From Glossina fuscipes (lineage: Eukaryota; Arthropoda; Insecta; Diptera; Glossinidae), in NCBI RefSeq assembly GCF_014805625.2, contig NW_023998492.1:601970-665969 (forward strand): DNA of 64,000 bases. The letters run 5' to 3'. This document shows, in pieces, positions 22,141 to 32,991 of the stretch. The first letter of the stretch is position 1; every line of letters starts with the position of its first letter. Under the pieces are notes generated by a model that was not told where the DNA came from, did no database searches, and saw only the letters and a program-made list of their open reading frames with translations. A program made the position numbers and the translations under genes.

Positions 22141-22880
22141 ATAATGATAGAACTGCTCTCTCCTATGAACATAATTAGTTTGTATATTTATAAAATATAT
22201 TGTATTAGAGCTATGAGTAGTCTACGTGGTATAATGCACCCGTAGACATTTACCTAACGGTCTTCTATTTTATACTTATTGTGTTGTACAAGAGATCATG
22301 TACCTAAACGGTCACTTGTGGACACACATTCTAAAATATATCATAGATAGATATATACGTAACGAACTGGTATGCTCTAGCAAGCGAAATCATACACTTA
22401 AAACGCTCACTTCTTTATTAGTAAGTTACGGCTAGAATATTTAACTGTTGTTATTAATTACGGATTAGTGGTTACATATCGTAATATGTGTAGTTCATTA
22501 CCTGACCCATTACTTTCCATATACATGCACGTTGACATATTTCAACTACAAGTAGTATATATTATACATAGGCACATACGTAACAGTCGGATGGTTTAGA
22601 CTTATTATTGCCACACAATATCATATACCTAAAAGTACTTGTTCATTAGCAGCTCCGACAATATGCTAAGGATTATACATTGAGTTTCTTTGCTATAGGC
22701 ATGCACATAATGATCTATAAGTTTTGGTACCTACTCCCATTTCTGAAGTATTACTTGCTAAGACTAACACATTGAATTGTTCTCGCTAAGTAGGGATTAA
22801 GGGCTATACATTGTAAAATAATTATTATCTGCCCATAGTTTCCATATATGAATGATCATACGTTTTATTATACATATACT

Positions 22881-22972
22881 AAACATACATAAGATAGCAT
22901 TAATATAAGCGACACATAAGATAACATTATTGTAACCCACGCATAAGTAAGCATTGATATATTGTAACACAT
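22881..22972 (+). repeat. Degenerate tandem repeat, about 30 bp x 3
   Basis: Three successive units of about 30 bp share CATAAGATAGCATTAATAT-like cores (starts near 22,884, 22,915 and 22,942), each followed by a TATTGTAAC-like stretch in units 2 and 3. It lies upstream of the candidate promoter at 23,051. Confidence 0.4.
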
Positions 22973-23050
22973 ACATCGTATGATATGTGCCAGTCTGTAG
23001 CACCCACAGGAAGAACAACTGCGTAACGGAACAGCGATGATGGTCGTGAC

Positions 23051-23111
23051 TATAAAAGGGCGTGGCATAACAGGCTGGGTCTTTCGTTTCTGTTACAGCA
23101 GCCGAAGAGGT
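23051..23111 (+). promoter_or_regulatory. Candidate Pol II promoter with nearby splice donor
   Basis: TATAAAAGGG at 23,051 is a strong TATA box. About 55 bp later GAAGAG|GTAAGA (GT at 23,110) fits a splice donor. It probably belongs to the LTR of the copia-like relic, since no host exon is seen downstream. Confidence 0.4.
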
Positions 23112-24802
23112 AAGAGATCTCGAACAAAATATTTCCTCTCTCTACTGATAGGGATTTTCTTTTTGACTTACGGATAGGCGATGGCAAGCTCAGCTTAGTC
23201 GTCACCCCCGAACAACGGATGGGACCACTCTCTTCCATGACGTTTCAAACAATTGGGGACAATAAAAGCAAATAAAATGCAGGTACGAACGGACGAGTGT
23301 TCCTATTTCCCCAAGCTTGGCTGCTGTAATATCTCTCGCATATTTTTGCAGAATTTCTCGCAGAACTCGGTACGGAAGATACGCGGAAAAAAATATCGAA
23401 GGAAAGAACGATAAGAATCAGGTCGCGAATCAACACGCTGTACAGTAAACTATTTAAAAAATACCTTCAAATTCTTGGTTCATAATAAAAAAAACGTTCG
23501 ACGAAAATACGAAAGTCTACGAGTTTTTTTGATAAATTTTCTTGCAAAGGGACTTCGTGGATAGCCCTGAGCATATCCCGAATAAGAAGACCCGTTACAA
23601 CGTGTAACTGACTTATTTTTAGAAAAGTGATAAGACTTATTAAAGGCTATTACTTACATCCTCCAACTAGCATTATGGGAAGTGAGAAAATTATTCCTCT
23701 TTGTAATAAAAGATTAGTCTTAATCGACTAGTACCTTGACTCAACCGAACTTTTACCAAATTTCATTCAAAACTCTTTCTTGCTTTTGTTTAATTCTATT
23801 AGCAATTTTAAAGAATGTCTCCAGAACTACTCACTTGACAAGTTTAGTGTAATATTAAATTAACTCATGATCCATCACTCTCGGATAACGTGATATGCTT
23901 TAAAGTATTTTGTAGCTTAAGTGGTGTGAGTTAGTATTTTATAGTATAATAATTTAACACATTGTCGGTCTGCTGGCTTCCCGACTTATAAATAAACTTT
24001 GCTTTCTTATGCTGAGATGACGGAAGGGTTTCCACAAAATCTTAGTCATTACGAATTTCGATCGGCTATCTATCTGAAGAATGAAGCTAGGCACTTAATT
24101 ATGCCAAAAGAGCTGACATAATATTTTCAAAGTTTGTTGGCAAAATGATTCAAAGTAAAAAGTTCTCTCTTCATATTTAAAAATGTAAAAGATGCCGCAT
24201 CAAATTTATCTTTCTTCTTATCAACCTCGCACTTCTATATATCCGAAGAAACTGAAATGCGTCGAGGATTCTCTACCCTCGATCTGGTGTTTATACTATT
24301 ACTTAGACGGTAGCTAAACGTTTTTGCCTAGAAAGATTTATCTTAATGGGCTTTGATTCACAACATGACAGGAATAGTACGACCTTTTGATGCCGAAGTA
24401 TTCATAAAAGCAACACATGAATTGGGCAAATTCGTTACAGTGATGACAATCCACTGATGATGATTTCACAGACTTACTAAGTCGAAGAGCATCAAAACTG
24501 TATTCATGCATAATAAGTGAAGTTATTCATGAATTGTTGACATAATATAAATGTGCTTTACAGTGCAATAGTTTTAGTATAAATATATAATTTTTAATGA
24601 ATTTGTATCCGTCCATGAGCATTTAAATTCGAATAGTGAATTCTACTTATGACTTATGATGCGAAATATTGCGCACAATTTCGTACTTAAATTTTTGAGT
24701 GTTTCTAATTTTATATTCCACATATATACAACAGCCTGGCCACTAAGATTATGAGTAAAACTAAGACCATTGTACAACAAAAAAGAAAACCTACGATTAT
24801 GA

Positions 24803-25000
24803 GAACACTTTGTCAAATCATACCTTGAAGAAAAGGGCGTTACACGACCATTAACGGTACCACATGCAGTGGAACGAAACGGGATTGCAGAGCGGCCTAG
24901 TCACAGCCTTATCGAAATCGCCACATTTATAATGGCACGCAAAAGTGTTCAATCTCTAAAAACAACTGCAAAACAAAATTCTATAGGAGGAGTGGTATGA
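24803..25000 (+). pseudogene. copia-type integrase fragment
   Basis: The frame reads HFVKSYLEEKGVTRPLTVPH, then AVERNGIAERPSHSLIEIAT and FIMARKSVQSL. In Ty1/copia integrases this is the segment ending the catalytic core. NGIAER holds the catalytic Glu (usually Q-N-G-V-A-E-R), and the helix with (I/V)E(M/I)A follows. A TGA closes it at 24,998. A shifted piece about 150 bp on reads EQRDVLR, similar to the R-D-V-x-F-D-E block in copia pol between integrase and RT. RT and RNase H are not found. Confidence 0.75.
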
Positions 25001-25250
25001 CAAAAAACTCAGCTTGTGGTTCATATGCAGTTGCTGTGGACAAATCTGGTGGTAAATCAAAGTCAGGTGGTCATTACATAATGGTTGGTCGTTCGTTAAC
25101 ATCAACTTTCATTCACTTATGACGTAAAGATAACTAAGAACATAGAACAACGTGACGTTCTTCGATGAAAATTCTCTTAGAGGGCAGATTAAAGAATACG
25201 ACGAAAAAGAAGTTTTCACAGACAACACACACACAAATAAACGGGTTGAA

Positions 25251-25894
25251 GAATAGTCTTAAACGAGTCACCTTCACCTTCACCTTCACCATCCTTTACT
25301 TTGGAAGTTGAATGTAAAACAAAGCAAAAGAAGAAAAGAGGTAGTGCACCTCTTTATGAAGCTTGAATGACAACAACCATTAAAAAAGTTTCAGGCCCAC
25401 TTTATATTTGAACAGTGCAATTTCGTCAAACCACTTTTAAAAAGCTTTACTAGATCGTTAAATGTACGTGTGTACGTTGAATTCTTCAATAACTGACAGG
25501 ACGGTACACTGACCGAGTGCATCTTTGTGACCGCACGTAAGAAATTATCATAGATTCATTTTTAATCCTTTACTGCTGAATTATGACGATTTTAATAAAT
25601 ATGTTAGAGAATATTAGAAAAAAACTCGTATACTTTTGTTATTTCTTCTTATACATATACGGAATATGAATTTAACGTTAATAATCGTCATTGCTAGCTA
25701 TTTATCCTCATGTCATAATTATTTGTCCTGTAAATGGCAATTTAACTGTAAATAGCTTAAATTGTTTACATGTTTCATTTTATTACGTTCATAATTTGTT
25801 ATTATACAAATTATCGGCCACAATAATCATGTAAAACACCTTGTACCGCTTCAGTCATTCGAGCTGATATTAACCGTTTCTACTTACAGAAGGA
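25251..25894. other. No recognisable gene
   Basis: A short (CCTTCA)n-like run at 25,270-25,290. Otherwise AT-rich, and partly the 3' untranslated tail of the minus-strand LINE that ends at about 25,903. Confidence 0.45.
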
Positions 25895-25902
25895 AAGTTG
25901 TT

Positions 25903-28470
25903 TTAATAGACCTTAAAGAATCCGAGATTGAGATTAAGCGATACACATGATTTAGGTTTCAGCAAACAACTGTAACGGGTTAAACAGCCCTTATTTATAT
26001 TTACATTGATGAATTAATGAAAAAAAGTGCGTGATTAATGGAAATAAAGTGCGTAGAGAAGCGTTTAGGGACATTAAAGCTTATCTTACCAAGTAATGTG
26101 GACGAATCGATAGTACCACTAATTATCTTAATTAGGAAGAAACCACCAAGAATAAATCTATGTTCCTCAAGTGACGGTAAGGATAAAAGAAACAAACCAT
26201 TTTCATAAGGAGGCGAAGAGACAAGCGGGTTCGAACCCAGTTTCCTAGGGGCAAACATCAAGCAGTGCTTTTGAACTGATTCTGTTGAATCTACACCATC
26301 TCTACCACATAACAGAGGCATACTCAAATGTTGGTCTAACTAAGCACATGTATAGCCTTCATGTAATGTAGGGATTCTTCAGGTGTTTGGACCACCTTTT
26401 AATGACACCAAGCGCGAATCTACGTATTTACTTAAAGAGAGCTCAGTGTACAAGTTACAACGCCATCTTTGGTTGAATAGCATCCAGTCAATCAATGAAA
26501 TACTCAGTGCGGAATGATTTCCGTCTTAAGAAAGAAAGTTTCTTGCATTTACTTAGTGGTAATTTTATAAAATTTATTGAGCACCGTCTAACCGTCTGTT
26601 CAAGTCAACTTGAAGTTGATACGATTTCGATTTAGAGGAGAAGGCAGAAAACAGTTTAACAGCGTCAGCGTACATTAAGATCTGGTTGGATTTATCCACC
26701 GAGGGAAGATCATTGTGTATAAATTAAATAAAAGGGGTGCTAAGTGGCTGCCCTGAGGGTTGCCGGACGTCACGGGAAATTCATCCCAGGTGATGAAGTT
26801 AAACAGATTCCTGAATGATCCGTTATCCAAATGCAAGCTTATCCATTTTGCTAACTAGAAAGGAAATTCAGAGACCTGGAGTTTGAATATCGATAAGTTA
26901 TGGTTAACTAAACCAAACGCTTTGATAAAATCAGTATGTACGACGTCCTTGCGAAAGCCACTAGAAAAAGCCTTGAAAACATGGCAAGTAAAGGGATTCG
27001 TGACAGTAGATCTTCCTTTCCGAAAGCTATGGAGAAATATAAGACTTCATAGCAACAGAAAAGCTCTGAATAACAATTCGTTCAAACGGTTTACGCAAAA
27101 CACTCAACTTGACGTTGACCCTGTAGTTCTACAGTGGAATAAGGAAACTACTCTTTCAACACAAACAGAAAACAACTGCTTTCAAGGTCTGAAATCTTTG
27201 AAATTATACCACATAGCTCGTCAGAGCATGATTTGAATATACATGATGCAATGCCATCAGGCCCAGGCGCACAGCTATAATTTAGAGACCTCAAACCATG
27301 GGAAACGACAGTTTCTCATATGACCAAGTTAGGCATCGAAAACAAAGTACTCGTCGGAAGTACTCAGCAAAAATTTTGATGTTTTGATATCACCAGAGAA
27401 CACGAAGACATCGAACTTGGACTTGAGAAACTTACAAAAAATATTTAAAAAAAAAAATAAAGAAAGAAAGAATAAAGAAATATTTAGGTTAAACTGTCAG
27501 TGAGGATTTTATCAAGGTGTCTGTAGTAATATTGGTGATTCAGGTAATTAAATCTATGCCTAGCAGCAGAAGGAGCAAAATGGTCGTAAGCGCAAACACT
27601 TCTCATAAATTTTTTAAGTTTGTTCTTGCTATTTTTCTAACATTTAACGCTCTTGTTACATCATGGCGGGCGCATGCCTCGCGGGCGAGGCTGCTTCATC
27701 GGATACAGCTCGATTTAATACATTATAGAATGAAGGCAGTAAGATTTCAATATTCCCAGCAGTCAAGTGAAAAATGGGATTTAAGCAGCACGATAATGGC
27801 TTAATTAAAATAATAATGTTTGTGGCAAGTTAAAGTTGACACACTAGAAAGAATATGCAACTTGTTAGATGATGTGGCAAACTAAAGGTGCACAATAGGT
27901 TTTATCTACCTTCAGGAAATTGTCAAAGTGAAGATCTAGCAGTCTGCCTTTACGATTAGGAGTACGGTTGCACTGAAGTAAATTGCGATCAAATAATTCA
28001 TTGAAAAACACATCTTTGTCGGATGTCGAAGGATTTGGAATACAGCCACAATAATCACTATAACACCAACTGACATGTGGCAAATTGAAGTCCCTCATCG
28101 CTACAACTACATCAGCGGGTTTAGACTTTTCGCCCACGTCACCGATAAGAGCAGCATATTTCTTATAAATAGAGATATCTACAATATCTGTTTACTAGCA
28201 ATTTTCACCCGAATAGCAATAAATTGAATGTCGGGAAGAGTAGGACATTTAATTGAATTTGTCGGAACAGCAGCAGGTTTGGCAATGAAAACACCAGTGC
28301 GACTTGATCGATCCTTTTTGAAAACCTGGAAAGAATTGTGAAAAAGTTCCGATAAGTGTAAATCAATCTTTAATCAAGTTTCAATGAACAACAAACAGAA
28401 AAACTGAATACTCATTGAATTTAGGAAAGTAGAGTGAATTTTTGAGTTAGGGCCGTAAACGTAAACGTAA
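25903..28470 (-). pseudogene. CR1-like ORF2: endonuclease plus reverse transcriptase
   Basis: The endonuclease starts near 28,460 (NSKIHSTFLNSMSIQFF, then FIET, stop, LKIDLHLSELFHNSF). It continues FQVFKKDRSSRTGVFIAKPA and MRDFNLPHVSWCYSDYCG at 28,110 (usually G-D-F-N-L-P). The LLDLHF block is near 27,945. A basic linker (YLNHQYYYRHLDKIL, about 27,520) leads to RT: GFRKGR-type HSFRKGRSTVTNPFTCHVFK, HTDFIKAFGLVNHNLSIFKL (26,940), SGNPQGSHLAPLLFNLY (26,760) and LMYADAVKLF (26,670). YADD is changed to YADA, losing one catalytic Asp. The thumb (NPYITWRLYMCLVRPTFEYA) and C-terminus (26,327-26,001) follow, and a TAA at 25,903 fits the expected end. ORF2 would have nicked the target and copied the RNA in place. 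Confidence 0.85.
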
Positions 28471-28559
28471 AGGACGTGGTAAATGAAGAAAAATTTAGTT
28501 TTTTGAGGGTGAAAGAACTACCGTATTACTATTACGGAATGATTTCCTTAATTAAGGAT

Positions 28560-29440
28560 ATAACTGGACCCATTTACTTGTTGAAGAAAATTTCCATGTT
28601 TTCAGTCAGAACTAAAATTTGGAAGGACAAGATAGCTCTATGTTAAGATGGAGCCAATTTGAAACTGCTAATGCTCTGAATTGACAGATTGGACCTTTTG
28701 CAGCAAGATAACTACTTAAGTTGGCGCCAGAGGTTTCAGGGACTGGTCTTGGCACGAATATTGCCTTCCTACTGCCGTCAAGCATCCTTACGAGAAACTA
28801 TAGAATTCATAGGTAAAGAACTTTGAGTTGGAGATAAAATGGGGGTAGTAAGTACACTTTCATGTGCAGCTTCTGGCCACAGGACTCATTCGAACAGCTA
28901 GAGGGTAGACAGATTTGTTATTTTTATTAACATTCTTCCTAGATGTAGACAGAGTAGGCTGAATGGGACCGCTGGGTGGAGATATCCTTCCCACTTTAGC
29001 ATAGCTAAACGAGGGGGGTTTGTCGGCTTATTTGTAAGTTTTTGAGCCAGCGATAGAGAAAACGGTCACGTTCGTTGTAGGCAAGGATGGAACACTCGAA
29101 TGAAATGAAGGCTGAGATGCTAGCGAAGATGGAGGTGAAGTACCGGGCGGAAGCTACACTATGGGTTGGTCTTTTGCAGGCTGGGGGAGAAGGTGAATGC
29201 TGTAGAAAGCGACATTCATCGAACATTGCCTTGGTTTGTTCAAACTTTTCTTACAATTCCACGAGATTTTTGCTTAATTCAGAAAAACTATTCCTTGTCC
29301 CTGTGAAAAACTTATAAAAAAGAATATTCCGCTTTCTACGGTCGGGGCATGGCCAACGTAATCTTTCTGAAGGATCTAGGACTGCGTCTCTAGTACAACC
29401 CCTGATACTTGCACACTTCGCGTGATAAACACGCTAGCAA
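28560..29440 (-). pseudogene. CR1-like ORF1 with PHD-type finger
   Basis: From about 29,440 leftward: CLLC, stop, RVYHAKCASIRGCTRDA and RLRWPCPDRR give the Cys/His order of a PHD finger, with one stop inside and the last Cys changed to Arg. Next is a coiled-coil stretch NSFSELSKNLVEL, stop, EKFEQTKAMFDECRFLQ. A Ser/Pro-rich linker follows (SYAKVGRISPPSGPIQPTLS), and then KAIFVPRPVPETSGANLSSY and CQFRALAVSNWLHLNIELS. This last part resembles the C-terminal fold of LINE ORF1 proteins. ORF1 binds RNA and is part of the retrotransposition particle. Several stops are present. A plus-strand remnant at 39.6 kb has a matching coiled coil. Confidence 0.7.
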
Positions 29441-29575
29441 AGCAAACAAGTAATGAATCGTTCAGATTCAGGGCCACTTTTTGTTTAACATGACATAAAT
29501 AAACACGCCATGCCAAAAAGCAACAGACAAAATGGAGTGAAAAAAGTGAAAAAGAAAAAACAACAAAGCTTGCCA

Positions 29576-30041
29576 CGTATTTAAAAATGATCTCTTAAAT
29601 TAGACGCAAGCCTCGCACTATTAAAAACACAATATACAAAACGAAAATATATATATGCCACAATCTAACACAAAAAACAAAAAGGAGTCTTTCTAATGAC
29701 AGTACTGATCGCAAAAACCGAAATGTTTATCAACCAGAAATGTTCAATTCATTTAAATAAATTTAAATACTTTTGTAATTAGTTAGCCTTTACAACCGTA
29801 TAAAGCAATAAAATAAAAATGGAAATTACAGACTTTCTTCACACAAAGTAAAAATTTCAACCCCACACGCGCGCGAAATTGACAAACTCGATGTATGTAA
29901 GGTTTTTTTTTCGCAAGTAAAACGGCAAAGATTGTCAGATATACACATAGCTAAATAAATATACATATACCTGAATAGACACATGCACACACACACAAAA
30001 ACACACCCACATATATATAATTACAAATACTTTTACTAAAT
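29576..30041. other. No gene; AC/AT-rich simple sequence
   Basis: CACACAC-type and ATAT-type runs at 29,640-29,660 and 29,980-30,020. No coding signal. Confidence 0.5.
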
Positions 30042-30080
30042 AATATTATTATTATTATTACTACTATTATTATTAGTATA
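30042..30080 (-). repeat. (TAA)n 3' tail of I-like LINE
   Basis: On the minus strand the element ends TTAGTCTAAAATTATAC followed by (TAA)n with a few TAG units. The copy at 53.5 kb ends the same way. Confidence 0.85.
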
Positions 30081-30204
30081 ATTTTAGACTAATGAAATAA
30101 ATTCTTAGACTAAAAAAAAGCCATTGAGCACCAGCAACACGGGCTATCGGCTCTAATTTATATAAATGTACATTTTATATTGAGCCTAGTAGTAATATAT
30201 TGAC

Positions 30205-31240
30205 TTGATATTCTATTCTGAAGCTGATTTTAAAAATTCAAAAGGGTTGATCGTTCCAAATGCAATACTTCTAGTCAAAGAAAAGTTAAGGCAGTCGCAC
30301 AGAATGTGGTTTATAGTGAGAATTTGTCCACAACTACTATTGTGGAGGAAGACTTCTTCAAGATACATTGGTGAATTGCAATTGTACAACTAAGGCGAAT
30401 TATCGAAAATATTAGAATTTTGGTTTTCTCAACATTTGTTGGAAATAAAGGAGGAGTAAATTGAGGGTTAATGGAAGAGTAGTGTTGATGATGGTATTGT
30501 AGATTTCCTTCTGTAATTTTCTCTTTAACTTTTCTTCCAATGTAACTTTGAAGATCCATGACATCATCCATAATTAGAGGAGCAGAAGCAACATCCTTTG
30601 CCGCTCGATCAGCCTGCTCATTTTTCAGTAAACCGATGTGACTTGGTACCCATAACATTTTAATTTTTCCGTCGGGTGTAGTAATTATATTCCTTAATTT
30701 GTTGATGGTGCTCCATCTCGAAGTCGAAGGGTTCCGGGTAGCTCGTAATACAGACAAACTGTCAGTAACAATGACGGTTTTGAGTTTGTTTTTATGGGCA
30801 AGGTTGGCAGCGTGAAGGATAGTTCTGGCTTCGGTTATGAAAGTTGAAGTGCTTTCGTGAAATATGTGGTTGAGAAGAACCCGTCCTGTAGCATCTACCA
30901 CCGCACAAGCAGGAGGCAGACCAGGAGATTTTGAGCCGTCTGTGTACAAAAGATTCCAACCAGTATTGTTCAATACTTGGGTTTTCTCAGCCATTAGATT
31001 CCTGAAGACGTAATTTGGAGTATCGTGTTTCCTGTGCATAGACAGCGATATGTCAAAAGAGCAGTCTTTCAAAATCCATGGAGGTTTAACACCNNNNNNN
31101 NNNNNNNNNNNNNNNNNNNNNNNNNNNNNNNNNNNNNNNNNNNNNNNNNNNNNNNNNNNNNNNNNNNNNNNNNNNNNNNNNNNNNNNNNNNNNAAAGAGC
31201 GGGAAATTTTTAAGGGAATGTCCAATTCCTTTGCGACGTA
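30205..31240 (-). pseudogene. I-like ORF2: RT end and RNase H domain
   Basis: The frame runs from IPLKISRS through the N gap to VKPPWILKDCSFDISLSMH, then RNase H. This has LLYTDGSKSPG (first catalytic Asp), FITEARTILHAANLA (Glu), VIVTDSLSVLRA (Asp) and LWVPSHIGLLKNEQADRAAK (last Asp). All four acidic residues survive. The C-terminus is shifted: after about 30,430 another frame gives HILCDCLNFSLTRSIAFG, the usual Cys/His ending of I/LOA ORF2, and a stop near 30,206. RNase H removes the RNA strand during copying. This is the best preserved domain of the element. Confidence 0.85.
31094..31193. other. Assembly gap (100 N)
   Basis: A run of exactly 100 N, the usual placeholder for a gap of unknown size. 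It lies inside the I-like ORF2. The related copy at 52,968-52,985 reads straight through this point with only about one base between the two flanks. Confidence 0.95.
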
Positions 31241-31260
31241 AAAACAATAGTGAATTACAG

Positions 31261-31540
31261 GGGGTGACTTTTGAGTTTTCTAAGCAATAAAAATCTTTCC
31301 CACGTCATCGCCAAGAATAGATTTCTTTGAATTAAGAAGCTTGGAAATTTTAGCCCCTGACGAGTTTGCCCATACGGAGATCTTTCGTCCAATAGATTCG
31401 AGGATGTTGATTGCCTTAATGCGATCTTTTTCTTTTAGAAAAATGTATACACCGCCCGCGTAGAGACAATGTTCGATTATCGATACACGGCAAAGAATTT
31501 TGCTTTATTCGTTGAAGGCGATCTAGAAAAGCGTGACAGA
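31261..31540 (-). pseudogene. I-like ORF2: reverse transcriptase scraps
   Basis: Directly after the endonuclease piece the sequence reads NDIPQGSPPSVTLF (RT block 4). A shifted frame then gives IEHCLYAGGVYIFLKEKDRI and ESIGRKISVWANSSGAKIS. The catalytic Y-A-D-D is Y-A-G-G here, so both Asp are lost. It then joins KLLNSKKSILGDD, skipping most of the thumb. This is a deletion derivative. Confidence 0.75.
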
Positions 31541-32002
31541 AGGAGGAGATCCTTGTGGAATGTCATTCATTAGCGGAAAGCACTCAGAGAGTTGGTTGTT
31601 GATTCTGGAGAATACGGAGAATAAATTGTAGAGGACTTGCTGAGAAAACGATTGGGAAGGTGGGAGGTAGAGGGAAGGCACTGTAAATTTTATGTTTAAC
31701 ATTATTTGTATGGCTACGGCTTGTACGTTTGAGCTAAAATTTATGCGTTTGTGAGGTATACTAGACTTTATAAAAACAGCAATTTCTTGTTTGGAATGTG
31801 AATTTTGATCAGCCTTCATGAAGTACCCAGTATTTTGTTTGGGTGGAATAGGATTAAAAGAGCTTCTACAATGCGTCTCTTGAAGGTATGTAAAGGTTGG
31901 ATTAAAATCGTTTATGAGTGTACGGAGTTCATCAAAATTATTAATAAGTCCTTTGATGTTCCATTGTAGAATTTTAAAAACTTTATTTAATTGTAGTGAC
32001 AA
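31541..32002 (-). pseudogene. I-like ORF2: APE-type endonuclease N-terminal part
   Basis: The frame opens MSLQLNKVFKILQWNIKGLI, then NNFDELRTLIND and TFTYLQETHC. These are the first strand, the Asn and the catalytic Glu (L-Q-E-T) of LINE endonucleases. It runs through SSIPHKRINF and QAVAIQIMLNIKFTV and then, after about 125 residues, jumps straight to RT sequence. The second half of the endonuclease (G-D-F-N, S-D-H) is deleted. The start ATG at 32,000-32,002 fits the usual ORF2 start just after ORF1. Confidence 0.8.
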
Positions 32003-32157
32003 GGAAACGGAGTGGTAGGTGGGTTAAGTTAACATACCAGCGTCTCCGTCGAGAAGGTCGCTAACGAGAGCAATTTGTTCTTACCAGTAGAATAATCTGT
32101 ACTTAGATGGTTGCACATTTGAAGTGCAACGAGTGGGCGCATGTGAATAATTTGAAA

Positions 32158-32991
32158 TTAGAGGTTGACCAAGGGATGAAAGATTGGATTCATTACAACT
32201 TGTAATTGTAGACTAGAATTGAGAGCTGGTGATTCTGGGGAATTTAGTTTATTAGATTTTGGTAAATGTGACTGTGTGAAACTACGTGTACAGCCTTCAG
32301 GATGTAGAGGAAGACCACAGTTAGCACAAGATGGAGCACTGGTGGACCTTTTTTCCATATGACCCAGGCGTTGGCAGTTTTACACCTCATGGGATTTGGA
32401 ATGTAGAGTTTTACCTCACATTTATACCACGCCACCTCAACTGTTCGCGGTAATCGATAGCAATCAAAGGTTAAAATAATCCTCTCTGTAGGAGCGCGAG
32501 TATTTTCGTCATCATTCAGTTGGGTGAATTTATATACTTCAGTCACTCCTTGATTGCCCATTTCGCGAACAATTTCATCTTCCGGCACGCTTGAAGCACG
32601 AGGCATAAATTACGCCTCTAACTGAGTTAAGTTTTCCACGCAGTTTAGCGGAAATAGCACATAGATAAGCTAAGGATTTTGACTTTATGAGCTTTTCGGT
32701 AGTGCGCGGGTTCCCAGCGAGGGCAAGTAAACTCCCATGGCGTAGAATCAAGACAGGGTCTACGTATGTTTTAATGCTATCTAGGGCTTTTTTTATAGCA
32801 AAAGGGCTAATTTAGGAAATTGTTACTCTAGCATCAGTTGATTAAATAACTATATATTTTTTGTCAATAGGAGTGATGTCACTAATTGGCAACACCGGAA
32901 AGTCGAAATTTTTAATTTTTTTTCTTTGGGGGGATGTGTCAGCTAATAGATGAAATCTATTCGAGTTTTTATCTGGCGACCCCGGAGACAT
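32158..32991 (-). pseudogene. I-like LINE ORF1 (gag-like, zinc knuckle)
   Basis: ATG at 32,991 opens MSPGSPDKNSNRFHLLADTS, then SPFAIKKALDSIKTYVDP, ALAGNPRTTEKLIKSKSLAY and LRGKLNSVRGVIYA. Shifted frames continue GVTEVYKFTQL, TERIILTFDCYRLPRTVEVA and YIPNPMRCKT. The last piece has QRLGHMEKRSTSAPSCANCG followed by LPLHPEGCTR. This is the usual order of I/Jockey-type ORF1: an RNA-recognition-like middle followed by CCHC knuckles that bind the element RNA. At least two stops and two frameshifts are present. The longest open piece is 32,244-32,606. Confidence 0.8.

Larger units (their letters stand above)
22141..25250 (+). mobile_element. copia-like retrotransposon relic
   Basis: The firm part is a copia-type integrase stretch at 24,803-25,000. 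Upstream lies a candidate promoter (23,051) with a splice-donor-like site about 50 bp later. Further down is a short frame beginning MGSEKIIPL (23,673), the style of a copia gag start (M-x-x-E-K-I-x-P-L). The whole could be LTR, leader, gag and pol of one element, but no LTR pair was found. The left edge given here is a guess. Confidence 0.5.
25895..29575 (-). mobile_element. CR1-like LINE, near full-length, decayed
   Basis: The most complete element in the window, reading right to left. ORF1 has a PHD-type finger, a coiled coil and a C-terminal fold (about 29,440-28,560). ORF2 has an APE-type endonuclease, linker and reverse transcriptase (about 28,470-25,903). ORF1 with a PHD finger is known from CR1-type LINEs, hence the call. 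Each domain shows only a few stops and shifts, so this insertion looks younger than most neighbours. No poly-A or microsatellite tail is obvious at the 3' end. The sequence near 25,790-25,850 may be 3' UTR. Confidence 0.8.

Noticed and set aside
22881..22972. Possible CRISPR-like array
   Set aside because: The three units are degenerate, contiguous and without spacers, in what appears to be an insect genome. It is an ordinary tandem repeat.
26883..27236. 117-codon plus-strand frame
   Set aside because: Antisense shadow of the CR1-like RT, which reads clearly on the minus strand.
29087..29317. Plus-strand frame rich in Glu/Met
   Set aside because: Antisense of the LINE ORF1 coiled-coil region.
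31025..31241. Plus-strand frames running through the N gap
   Set aside because: They rely on N codons and are antisense to the I-like ORF2.
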